From Mycobacterium sp. (GTDB lineage Bacteria; Actinomycetota; Actinomycetes; Mycobacteriales; Mycobacteriaceae): DNA of 5,539 nucleotides. The position numbers and the translations under genes are program-made. The number at the start of each line of letters is the position of its first letter. Positions within the stretch are counted from its first letter, which is position 1. Under the pieces are notes generated by a model, which had not been told where the DNA came from, did not search any database, and saw only the letters and a list, made by a program, of their open reading frames with translations. Shown here piece after piece: positions 1 to 5,539 of the stretch. The stretch spans positions 1-5,539 of the forward strand of contig JAGQTR010000358.1 of the NCBI GenBank assembly GCA_020438915.1. The letters are read 5' to 3'.

Positions 1-230
1 GTGTCCTCGATGGTGTGGTGGCCCTCGATCTCGATGTCGCCGTTGGCCTGCACCCTCAGGTCAAAGCTGGCGTGGGTGCCCAGCGAGGTGAGCATGTGAT
101 CGAAGAACGGCACGCCGGTCTGGACGCTGACCTGTCCGGTCCCATCGAGGTCGAGATCGACGACGATGTCGGATTCCTTGGTGGTGCGTTGGATGTGGGC
201 ACGACGCGGTGTCGGGTTGGGCTGGGTCAC
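1..230 (-). CDS. hisB: HisB, imidazoleglycerol-phosphate dehydratase (5' part only, cut by window edge)
   Basis: This enzyme dehydrates imidazole glycerol phosphate to imidazole acetol phosphate in cytosolic histidine synthesis, and its product is the substrate of HisC. Only the first 76 complete codons are present (the family is about 200 residues), and the gene continues past position 1. The N-terminal half carries the family's metal-binding signatures: FFDHML at residues 42-47 (His45) and GHHTIED at residues 70-76 (His71, His72, Glu75). The start is a GTG at 230-228, because AGGAG lies four bases upstream at 239-235 and the reading then gives MTQPNPTPRRAHIQRTTKES, a typical actinobacterial HisB opening. 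This GTG shares GTGA with the hisC stop, so translation is probably coupled to hisC. The identification is secure, but nothing can be said about the missing C-terminal half. Confidence 0.96.
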   Translation of the reverse strand, partial: MTQPNPTPRRAHIQRTTKESDIVVDLDLDGTGQVSVQTGVPFFDHMLTSLGTHASFDLRVQANGDIEIEGHHTIED

Positions 231-1345
231 GATGCTCCTATTCGGGCGCTGGCGGCCAGCAGCGCGTCATTCTCTTCGGCCAGGCCGATGGTGGTGCGCA
301 GATAGCCGGGGATTCCGACGTCGCGGATCAGCACGCCATCGTCCAGATAGCGTTGCCAGACCGCCGGTGCGTCGGCGAACTGGCCGAACAACACGAAGTT
401 CGCGTCGCTGGGTATCACCCGGAAGCCCATGGCCGTCAGCGCCTCTGACACCCTGTCCCGTTGCGCGATCAGCATCGCGACGCTGCCCAGGGTGTCCTCG
501 GCGTGACGCAGCGCGGCGCGGGCGGCCGCCTGGGTCACCGACGACAGGTGGTAGGGCAGTCGCACCAGCAGCATCGCATCGATGACGGCGGGGGCAGCGA
601 CGAGGTATCCCAACCGCCCACCGGCGAAGGCGAAGGCCTTGCTCATGGTGCGGGTCACGACCAGCTTCGACGGGTAGTCGCCGATCAGACCGACGGCGCT
701 GGGCTGCCGGGAAAACTCGCCATACGCTTCGTCGACGATCATGATCCCGTGCGTCATGGCGTCGAGCAACAGTCGTAGATCGTCGGGCGAAACACTCTGG
801 CCTGACGGGTTGTTCGGGCTGGCGAGGAACACGATGTCGGGGTTGTGCTCCTTGATCGCCCGCACCGCCGCGCCGGGGTCGAGGCTGAAGTCCTCGGCGC
901 GATTGGCGACCAGCCAGGCGGTTTGGGTGCCGTCGGAGATTATCGGATGCATCGAATACGACGGGACAAAACCGATGGCGCTGCGGCCGGGCCCGCCGAA
1001 TGCCTGCAGCAGCTGCTGCAGGATCTCATTGGAACCGTTGGCCGCCCAGATGTTGTCGACGCCGACGGCGGTTCCGGTCTGCGAGCTCAGGTATGCGGCA
1101 AGATCGCGGCGCAGCGCCACCGCGTCCCGGTCGGGATAGCGGTGCAGCTGACCGGCGACCGCCCGCACCGAGGCGGCGACGTCCTCGATCAAGGCTTGCG
1201 TGGGCGGGTGCGGATTCTCGTTGGTGTTCAGCCGCACCGGCACGTCCACCTGCGGTGCGCCATACGGAGATTTACCGCGCAGATCGCCACGCAGGGGCAA
1301 GTCTTCCAGTGTCACCTCGAGACCGGGCAAGGCCGCGGGGCTCAC
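227..1345 (-). CDS. hisC: HisC, histidinol-phosphate aminotransferase
   Basis: HisC is a PLP-dependent fold-type I aminotransferase that moves an amino group from glutamate to imidazole acetol phosphate, giving L-histidinol phosphate. It is 372 residues, close to mycobacterial HisC1 (about 380 from memory). Visible motifs are LNTNENP at 39-45, HRYPD at 68-72, ANGSNE at 102-107, SPNNPSG at 176-182 (PLP-binding Asn), VDEAYGEF at 204-211 (Asp205, Tyr208), TMSKAFAFAGGRLGY at 233-247 with Lys236 as the expected Schiff-base lysine, and YLRTTIG at 348-354 with the C-terminal substrate-binding Arg350. The GTG start at 1345 is supported by GGAGG eight bases upstream (1358-1354) and by the four-base GTGA overlap with the hisD stop. 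It sits between hisD and hisB in an obvious operon. Related aminotransferases such as HisC2/Pat or CobC are less likely given this context. Confidence 0.97.
   Translation of the reverse strand: MSPAALPGLEVTLEDLPLRGDLRGKSPYGAPQVDVPVRLNTNENPHPPTQALIEDVAASVRAVAGQLHRYPDRDAVALRRDLAAYLSSQTGTAVGVDNIWAANGSNEILQQLLQAFGGPGRSAIGFVPSYSMHPIISDGTQTAWLVANRAEDFSLDPGAAVRAIKEHNPDIVFLASPNNPSGQSVSPDDLRLLLDAMTHGIMIVDEAYGEFSRQPSAVGLIGDYPSKLVVTRTMSKAFAFAGGRLGYLVAAPAVIDAMLLVRLPYHLSSVTQAAARAALRHAEDTLGSVAMLIAQRDRVSEALTAMGFRVIPSDANFVLFGQFADAPAVWQRYLDDGVLIRDVGIPGYLRTTIGLAEENDALLAASARIGAS
235..239 (-). promoter_or_regulatory. Ribosome binding site of hisB
   Basis: AGGAG reads on the minus strand at 239-235, inside the last codons of hisC and four bases before the hisB GTG at 230. 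It decides the GTG start and shows that hisB can recruit ribosomes in addition to the coupling through the GTGA overlap. Confidence 0.75.
1003..1022. repeat. 20-base perfect palindrome inside hisC
   Basis: The sequence CCTGCAGCAG is followed directly by its own reverse complement, giving a gapless perfect palindrome. It encodes part of the conserved EILQQLLQAFGG stretch of HisC (about residues 107-118), where alternating CTG and CAG codons for Leu and Gln build the symmetry. The likely explanation is codon choice rather than a binding site. Confidence 0.6.
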
Positions 1346-2685
1346 CTCTCGAACCTCCGGCGCACGGCCTCACCGTGGCTGGGCAGGTTCTCGGCCTGCG
1401 CGAGGGTGATCACGTAACCGGAAACATCCTTCAACGCCGCCTCGGTGTAGTCGACGACGTGGATGCCGCGCAGGAATGTCTGGACCGACAGACCGCTGGA
1501 GTGCCGGGCGCACCCCGCGGTGGGTAGCACGTGGTTGGATCCGGCACAGTAGTCACCCAGACTCACCGGCGACCAGGGACCGACGAAAATCGCACCGGCG
1601 GAACGGATCCGGCTCGCAACAGCAGCCGCGTCCGCGGTCTGTACCTCGAGATGCTCGGCGGCGTAGGCGTTGACGGTGCGCACCCCGGCATCGATATCGT
1701 CAACCAACACGATCGCCGACTGCTGCCCACTCAGCGCTGCCGTCACCCGCTGGCGGTGTTCCGTCGTCTCCAGTTGGCGAGTCAGCTCGCGGTCGGTGGC
1801 ATCGGCCAGGTCGGTGCTGGCGGTGACGAGCACGCTGGCAGCCATCTCGTCGTGCTCAGCCTGGCTGATCAGATCCGCAGCCACGTGCACCGGATCGGCA
1901 GTGAAGTCGGCCAGGATCGCGATCTCGGTCGGGCCGGCTTCGGCATCGATGCCGACCTGAGACCGGCAGATCCGCTTGGCGGCGGTGACGTAGATGTTTC
2001 CTGGGCCGGTGATCATGTCAACCGGGGCAAGTTCGGCGCCATCGGTGTCGACACCGCCATAGGCCAGCAGCGCGACCGCTTGCGCACCACCGACCGCCCA
2101 CACCTCGGTGACGCCGAGCAGCGCGGCCGCGGCCAGGATGGTCGGGTGCGGCAGGCCGTCATACTCGGCCTGCGGCGGGCTGGCGATCACCAGCGATTCC
2201 ACCCCGGCGGTCTGCGCAGGCACCACGTTCATCACGACGCTCGACGGATACACAGCGTTACCGCCGGGGACGTACAGCCCGACCCGCTCGACCGGAACCC
2301 AGCGTTCGGTCACCGTCGCGCCGGGGGCCAGCGTGGTCGTGGTGTCGGTGCGGCGCTGCTCGGCGTGCACCGCCCGGGCCCGCTCGATAGCCACCTCGAG
2401 CGCGGCCCGTACGTCGGAATCCAGCATGCCCAGAGCCGTCGCGAGCTCGTCGGCGGGCACTCGCACCTGGGCTGGCCGGACGCCGTCGAAGGATGCGCCG
2501 TATTCCAGTGCGGCCTCGGCGCCCCGTGCTGCGATCGCCTCGACGATGGGCCTGACCTTGGGAACAACGGTGTCGACATCGACGCCGCCGCGCGGCAGGG
2601 CGCCCCGCAGTCGAGCTGCCGACAGCGTGGTTCCACGCAGATCGATGCGTCGCAGCAGCCCTGCCGATACATTCACGCTGACCAT
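1342..2685 (-). CDS. hisD: HisD, histidinol dehydrogenase
   Basis: HisD is the zinc-dependent enzyme that performs the last two steps of histidine synthesis, oxidising L-histidinol to L-histidine through histidinal with two NAD+. From the ATG at 2685 it has 447 residues, the usual length. Visible signatures are ERVGLYVPGGNAVYPSSVVM (133-152), GPGNIYVTAAKR (227-238), EAGPTEI (249-255), SQAEHD (274-279; zinc ligands Gln275 and His278), YAAEHLE (341-347; catalytic Glu344-His345), LGDYCAGSNHVLPT (376-389; Asp378 zinc, His385) and LPSHGEAV (434-441; zinc His437). The start is uncertain. An in-frame GTG at 2676 would leave nine residues before RIDLRG, the same number as I recall for M. tuberculosis HisD, and neither start has a good ribosome binding site. 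The frame stays open to 2877, but that stretch is antisense to the divergent gene. It is the first gene of the hisDCB unit. Confidence 0.96.
   Translation of the reverse strand: MVSVNVSAGLLRRIDLRGTTLSAARLRGALPRGGVDVDTVVPKVRPIVEAIAARGAEAALEYGASFDGVRPAQVRVPADELATALGMLDSDVRAALEVAIERARAVHAEQRRTDTTTTLAPGATVTERWVPVERVGLYVPGGNAVYPSSVVMNVVPAQTAGVESLVIASPPQAEYDGLPHPTILAAAALLGVTEVWAVGGAQAVALLAYGGVDTDGAELAPVDMITGPGNIYVTAAKRICRSQVGIDAEAGPTEIAILADFTADPVHVAADLISQAEHDEMAASVLVTASTDLADATDRELTRQLETTEHRQRVTAALSGQQSAIVLVDDIDAGVRTVNAYAAEHLEVQTADAAAVASRIRSAGAIFVGPWSPVSLGDYCAGSNHVLPTAGCARHSSGLSVQTFLRGIHVVDYTEAALKDVSGYVITLAQAENLPSHGEAVRRRFER
1354..1358 (-). promoter_or_regulatory. Ribosome binding site of hisC
   Basis: GGAGG reads on the minus strand at 1358-1354, within the last codons of hisD and eight bases before the hisC GTG at 1345. 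This spacing is close to ideal and fixes the GTG that overlaps the hisD stop as the start of hisC. Confidence 0.8.
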
Positions 2686-2721
2686 TGTCCCAGAGCAGCA
2701 CAAATCAGTATCGGAGGCGTC
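2686..2721. promoter_or_regulatory. Divergent hisD / DUF385 intergenic region, presumed to bear or abut two promoters
   Basis: These 36 bases are the only non-coding DNA in the window and separate two divergently read genes, so hisD and the DUF385 gene both need promoters here or just inside each other's 5' ends. On the minus strand GATACT (2712-2707) resembles a -10 hexamer and would give hisD a very short leader of roughly 15 bases to the ATG at 2685. Its -35 region would fall in the start of the DUF385 gene and shows no good match. I find no convincing plus-strand -10 that leaves the GGAGG in the transcript; that promoter may lie within hisD. There is no room for a his attenuator, leader peptide or riboswitch. 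Confidence 0.4.
2713..2717 (+). promoter_or_regulatory. Ribosome binding site of the DUF385 gene
   Basis: GGAGG at 2713-2717 lies four bases before the ATG at 2722 and is the only strong Shine-Dalgarno in the divergent gap. It settles the start of the plus-strand gene, although its frame stays open far upstream on the hisD antisense strand. Confidence 0.8.
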
Positions 2722-3177
2722 ATGCCGGATCGACCCGCCAAGCGGGACCACCCCAACGACGTGCCGGGCGTGCCCATGTTGTTTCCACCATGGTTCGAGC
2801 GCCTGCAGATCAAATACATCAACCCGATGCTGCGGCCATTCTCCAAACGCATGCCCGGAATGGGGGTGATCAAGCATCGCGGACGCACCTCAGGCACGGA
2901 CTACGAAACCATCGTCACGCCGTACCGCAACGAAGAAGTGGTCGCGATCGGATTGGCGCATGGCAAAACCAATTGGGTTAAGAACGTGCTGGCCGCAGGC
3001 GAAGCCGACATCCAGATCGGCAAGCAGAACCTCCACCTGATCAATGTCCGGGTGCTGCCGGCGGGCACCGTGGACCGTTCGCTGCCACGGATGGCACAGG
3101 TGGTCGGCAAGCGCTCGGGTGTGTTCGTCGCCGATATCTACAAATCCAAGCCGAGATCGAGCACCCGCACCGAGTGA
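2722..3177 (+). CDS. Nitroreductase-family deazaflavin-dependent oxidoreductase (DUF385/Ddn-like, Rv1598c-type)
   Basis: This is a 151-residue protein of the split beta-barrel DUF385 family, whose members (for example Ddn of M. tuberculosis) often bind the deazaflavin F420 and reduce varied substrates. The substrate here is unknown. An amphipathic aromatic segment PMLFPPWFERLQIKYINPML (18-37) precedes the core, as in Ddn-like proteins that touch the membrane through their N-terminus. The core shows KHRGRTSGTDYETIVTPYRN (51-70), containing the family GRxSG motif, and GKTNWVKNVLAAG (81-93), a typical W(V/Y)xNxxAxG cofactor-side motif. I see no signal peptide. The ATG at 2722 has a strong GGAGG at 2713-2717. 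It is divergent from hisD across 36 bases, and its last 12 codons overlap nadC antisense. Position and orientation match Rv1598c. F420 use is inferred from family membership; some relatives bind FMN or other cofactors. Confidence 0.88.
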   Translation: MPDRPAKRDHPNDVPGVPMLFPPWFERLQIKYINPMLRPFSKRMPGMGVIKHRGRTSGTDYETIVTPYRNEEVVAIGLAHGKTNWVKNVLAAGEADIQIGKQNLHLINVRVLPAGTVDRSLPRMAQVVGKRSGVFVADIYKSKPRSSTRTE

Positions 3178-3995
3178 GTGAGCGCTCCCACCGCGAGGTA
3201 GTCCACACCCGTTCCGGCGTATTCGGCTGCACTGTGCAGGGAAAGTCCTCCCGAGGATTCCAGCTTGGTGCCCGGAGAACGGGCGTTGCGGCGTTGCACC
3301 GCGATCTGGGTCTGCCAGACCGCGAAGTTGTCCAGCAGCACCAGCGGCACGCCCTCGGCCAGAACGACGTCGAGTTGCTCGAGGGAGTCGACTTCCACCT
3401 CGCACCCCAGATCCGGCGCGGCAGAGCGCACCGCGCGCAGGGCGGCCAGTACCGACCCGGCCGCGGCCACGTGGTTGTCCTTGATCAACGCCGCATCGCC
3501 CAAACCCATGCGATGGTTGACGCCGCCGCCGACCCGCACCGCGTATTTCTGCAGCGCGCGCAGGCCGGGCAGGGTCTTGCGGGTGTCCCTGATCTGGGCT
3601 GGGGTGCCGGCGGTGGCGTCGACCCAGGCCGCCGTGGTGGTCGCGATACCAGACAGGTGACACACCAGATTCAGCATCGTGCGCTCGGCGGTGAGCAGAC
3701 CGCGCGTTGCGGCATGCACGGTGAGCGCTACCCCGCCGGCCTCGAGACGGGTGCCGTCGGGCACGCGGTGTTCGACGCGGTATCCGTTGGCGCCCAGCAC
3801 CTGGTCGAGAACCAGGGTTGCGACGTCGGAGCCGGCGAAAACACCGGGTTCCCGGGCAACCATCGATGCTGTGGTCGAGGCATCCGCGGGCACGGTGGCC
3901 AGCGTGGTCACATCCGGCCCATACCGCAGATCCTCGTCGAGCGCGCGCGCGATGACGGCCCGAGCCTCGGTGAGCTCGTCGGTAGTCAGCATCAT
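3138..3995 (-). CDS. nadC: NadC, nicotinate-nucleotide diphosphorylase (carboxylating), quinolinate phosphoribosyltransferase
   Basis: NadC converts quinolinate and PRPP to nicotinate mononucleotide, CO2 and pyrophosphate, the point where de novo synthesis enters the NAD pathway. It is a cytosolic type II phosphoribosyltransferase. The protein is 285 residues, the length I recall for M. tuberculosis NadC, and its active-site residues fall at the numbers published for that enzyme: Arg105, Arg139-Lys140 in RDTRKT, His161-Arg162 in GGGVNHR, Lys172 in IKDNH, Glu201 and Asp222. This agreement supports the ATG at 3995, which shares one base with the nadB stop (TGATG) and follows AGTGGG at 4007-4002. 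A second ATG at 3992 and a TTG at 4001 are less likely starts. Translation is probably coupled to nadB. Its TAG stop lies inside the 3' end of the convergent DUF385 gene. Confidence 0.97.
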   Translation of the reverse strand: MMLTTDELTEARAVIARALDEDLRYGPDVTTLATVPADASTTASMVAREPGVFAGSDVATLVLDQVLGANGYRVEHRVPDGTRLEAGGVALTVHAATRGLLTAERTMLNLVCHLSGIATTTAAWVDATAGTPAQIRDTRKTLPGLRALQKYAVRVGGGVNHRMGLGDAALIKDNHVAAAGSVLAALRAVRSAAPDLGCEVEVDSLEQLDVVLAEGVPLVLLDNFAVWQTQIAVQRRNARSPGTKLESSGGLSLHSAAEYAGTGVDYLAVGALTHSVRVLDLGLDL

Positions 3996-5539
3996 CAGCA
4001 ACCCACTGCGGCGGGAGCCCGGCCGGCAGCATGGCGGGTGACGCTGAACGCCTGGCCCGGGTCGGCGTCAGGGAAATCCGAACGGTGATGACAGCCGCGG
4101 GATTCTTGGCGGGCCGTCGCCGCGGCGGCAACCGCTGCGGCCACGGCAGTCAGCGCCGAGTCTTCGAAATCGTTGCGTGACCTGATCACTCGCGGAGTTG
4201 CCCGATCAAGCAGATCCAGTAATTGCCCGAGGCCCGTGCCGCTTCGCACGACGGACGCGTATCGGGTCATGGCGCGCTGCAGGTCGGCGCGTGCCACCGC
4301 GGGCCGCATCGGCAGCTCCGCAGCGATCATCCGGACCGGTCCCGCGGCCACGGCGTGCCGGGCCGCCGCGTCCCCGGCGCGCCCGCCGACGACCAGTCCT
4401 TCGAGCAGACTGTTGGAGGCCAGGCGGTTGGCGCCGTGCATCCCGGTGCGTGCCACCTCGCCCGCGGCGAACAAACCGCCGACTGCGGTGCGACCGGAAA
4501 CATCCGTCAGCACCCCTCCGCAGCTGTAGTGCGCCCCCGGCACCACCGGGATCGGCTGGCGAGTGGGGTCAATGCCTGCCCGAAGGCACGACTCGGTGAC
4601 CGTCGGGAACCGGCGCGTGAGGTTCGTGATGTGGCGGGCATCCAGATACACGCAGGGGTCCCCGGTGGCTGCCAGCCGGGCCTGAACGGCCGCGGCGACC
4701 ACGTCACGTGGCGCCAGATCACCCATCGGATGCACCCCGACGGTGACCGAATTGCCTTGTGCATCAATCAGTTTGGCGCCCTCGCCGCGCAATGCCTCGG
4801 TGATCAGCGGACGCCGGCCACCGCCGGGCCCGACGAACAACATGGTCGGGTGGAACTGAATGAACTCCAGGTCGCTGACCGGTAGACCGGCCCATAGCGC
4901 CAGCGCCACACCATCACCGGTAGATCCTTCGGGGTTGGTGGTGGCTTGGTAAAGATGGCCGAGCCCGCCGGTCGCGAGAATCACCGACGGTGCGTGAATG
5001 ACGCCGGGACCGTCATCGCTGAGCACCAGAACGCCTGTCACGGCGCCCGAATCTTCCAGCAGTTCCAAGGCGACATGATTGCGCCGGATATCGAGGTTTG
5101 CCGCCGCAAAGTCCAGGGCGCGCTGCACCTCGGCGCCCGTGGCGTCCCCACCCGAGTGAATGATGCGCCGGCGGGAGTGTCCGCCCTCCCGGGTCAGCGC
5201 CCAGCGACCCGGTGCCGATTCGTCGAAACGTGCGCCATCGGCGACCAGTTCGGCCACGGCACGGTAGCCGTCGGCCACGATCGAGACGACCGCGTCCGGG
5301 TCGCAGATCCCTGCGCCTGCGGCGAGGGTGTCAGCGACGTGAGCTTCGATCGAGTCTCCGTTGTCGTGTAGGACATCCGGTAGAACGACGGCGATACCGC
5401 CCTGAGCGTAAAACGTGGCAGTTTCACCCACCTTGCTCAGCAGCACCACCTTGCGACCGCGCCGATGAGCCGCCAGCGCCGCGGCGAGTCCCGCCACTCC
5501 GGTGCCGATGACGATGACGTCGGCGCGCTGTCGCCACAT
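3995..5539 (-). CDS. nadB: NadB, L-aspartate oxidase (start at or beyond window edge)
   Basis: NadB is the FAD flavoprotein of the succinate dehydrogenase/fumarate reductase family. It oxidises L-aspartate to iminoaspartate, which NadA turns into quinolinate for NadC. The 514 residues visible show the dinucleotide-binding VIVIGTGVAGLAAAL (8-22), YAQGGIAVVL (44-53), TREGGHSRRRIIHSGGDATG (116-135), EFIQFHPTMLF (225-235), TEALRGEG (247-254), DLAPRDVV (274-281), HYSCGG (337-342) and GANRLASNSLLEGLVVGG (369-386). By alignment from memory with E. coli NadB, Glu118, His230, Thr247, Arg278, His337 and Arg372 correspond to the active-site set. The C-terminal SRGCHHRSDFP (480-490) is usual for the family. 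The ATG occupies the last three bases of the window, so its ribosome binding site is unseen and a slightly earlier start cannot be excluded. I recall M. tuberculosis NadB as about 527 residues. Fumarate reductase flavoproteins are excluded by the neighbouring nadC and the REGGHS motif. Confidence 0.96.
   Translation of the reverse strand: MWRQRADVIVIGTGVAGLAAALAAHRRGRKVVLLSKVGETATFYAQGGIAVVLPDVLHDNGDSIEAHVADTLAAGAGICDPDAVVSIVADGYRAVAELVADGARFDESAPGRWALTREGGHSRRRIIHSGGDATGAEVQRALDFAAANLDIRRNHVALELLEDSGAVTGVLVLSDDGPGVIHAPSVILATGGLGHLYQATTNPEGSTGDGVALALWAGLPVSDLEFIQFHPTMLFVGPGGGRRPLITEALRGEGAKLIDAQGNSVTVGVHPMGDLAPRDVVAAAVQARLAATGDPCVYLDARHITNLTRRFPTVTESCLRAGIDPTRQPIPVVPGAHYSCGGVLTDVSGRTAVGGLFAAGEVARTGMHGANRLASNSLLEGLVVGGRAGDAAARHAVAAGPVRMIAAELPMRPAVARADLQRAMTRYASVVRSGTGLGQLLDLLDRATPRVIRSRNDFEDSALTAVAAAVAAAATARQESRGCHHRSDFPDADPGQAFSVTRHAAGRAPAAVGC
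4002..4007 (-). promoter_or_regulatory. Possible weak ribosome binding site of nadC
   Basis: AGTGGG reads on the minus strand at 4007-4002, six bases before the nadC ATG at 3995. It is only a partial match to a Shine-Dalgarno sequence. Together with the TGATG junction it suggests that nadC translation depends mostly on re-initiation after nadB. Confidence 0.4.

Noticed and set aside
1531..2721. Long plus-strand open frame running through hisD antisense and in frame into the DUF385 gene, suggesting a larger fusion protein
   Set aside because: The upstream part is the complement of well-conserved hisD and has low-complexity Arg/Gly/His-rich composition typical of high-GC shadow frames. The real gene has its own GGAGG and ATG at 2713-2724.
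2686..2721. Histidine attenuator or T-box leader before hisD
   Set aside because: The gap is too short for a leader peptide or T-box fold, and no run of His codons is present.
2686..2877. Upstream extension of the hisD frame to an ATG at 2877
   Set aside because: It would be antisense to the first 50 codons of the DUF385 gene, the added sequence resembles no HisD N-terminus, and homology begins just before RIDLRG after 2685.
3180..3187. GAGCGCTC palindrome just after the DUF385 stop as a terminator
   Set aside because: It is only 8 bases with no loop, extends poorly because of mismatches, has no T-tract, and lies inside nadC coding sequence.
3174..4088. Plus-strand open frames antisense to nadC, nadB and hisC (and similar minus-strand shadows)
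   Set aside because: High-GC codon structure leaves antisense frames open. None has a recognisable domain or a supporting ribosome binding site, and the opposite strand carries clear conserved enzymes.
1..5539. Mobile element, CRISPR array, tRNA/rRNA, toxin-antitoxin or defence system
   Set aside because: Apart from 36 intergenic bases the whole window is covered by six recognisable genes with intact motifs. I saw no terminal repeats, direct repeats, transposase or integrase motifs, or structured RNA.

Overview
The window is GC-rich, almost entirely coding DNA from an actinobacterium, most likely a mycobacterium (Mycobacterium/Mycolicibacterium type). The protein sequences closely resemble what I recall of the Mycobacterium tuberculosis HisD, HisC1, HisB, NadB and NadC. 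The gene order matches the M. tuberculosis Rv1595-Rv1601 neighbourhood, seen here on the opposite strand. This assignment comes from recalled sequences and gene order, not from a search.

Layout from left to right: positions 1-230 hold the 5' part of hisB (minus strand, cut by the window edge). Positions 227-1345 are hisC, and 1342-2685 are hisD, both on the minus strand. Transcription therefore runs hisD-hisC-hisB, with two 4-base GTGA stop/start overlaps that suggest translational coupling. A 36-base gap (2686-2721) separates hisD from a divergent plus-strand gene (2722-3177) for a small deazaflavin (F420)-dependent nitroreductase-family protein (DUF385/Ddn-like), the apparent counterpart of Rv1598c. 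Its 3' end overlaps the 3' end of the convergent nadC (3138-3995, minus) by 40 bases. nadB (3995-5539, minus) lies upstream of nadC and shares one base with it through TGATG. nadB begins, or is cut, exactly at the right edge; nadA would be expected just beyond.

Functionally the window joins two biosynthetic units. NadB oxidises L-aspartate to iminoaspartate, NadA (expected outside) condenses this to quinolinate, and NadC converts quinolinate to nicotinate mononucleotide for de novo NAD synthesis. HisD, HisC and HisB catalyse late and middle steps of histidine synthesis, and HisD uses NAD+. The link between the two pathways is probably only chromosomal neighbourhood. All catalytic residues I could check are present and all genes look intact.

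I see no mobile element, CRISPR array, RNA gene, prophage or defence system, and no evidence of an undescribed system. The modest points of interest are the tightly packed divergent and convergent junctions around the DUF385 gene, the uncertain hisD start, and the apparent absence of an Rv1597-like gene between nadC and the DUF385 gene.
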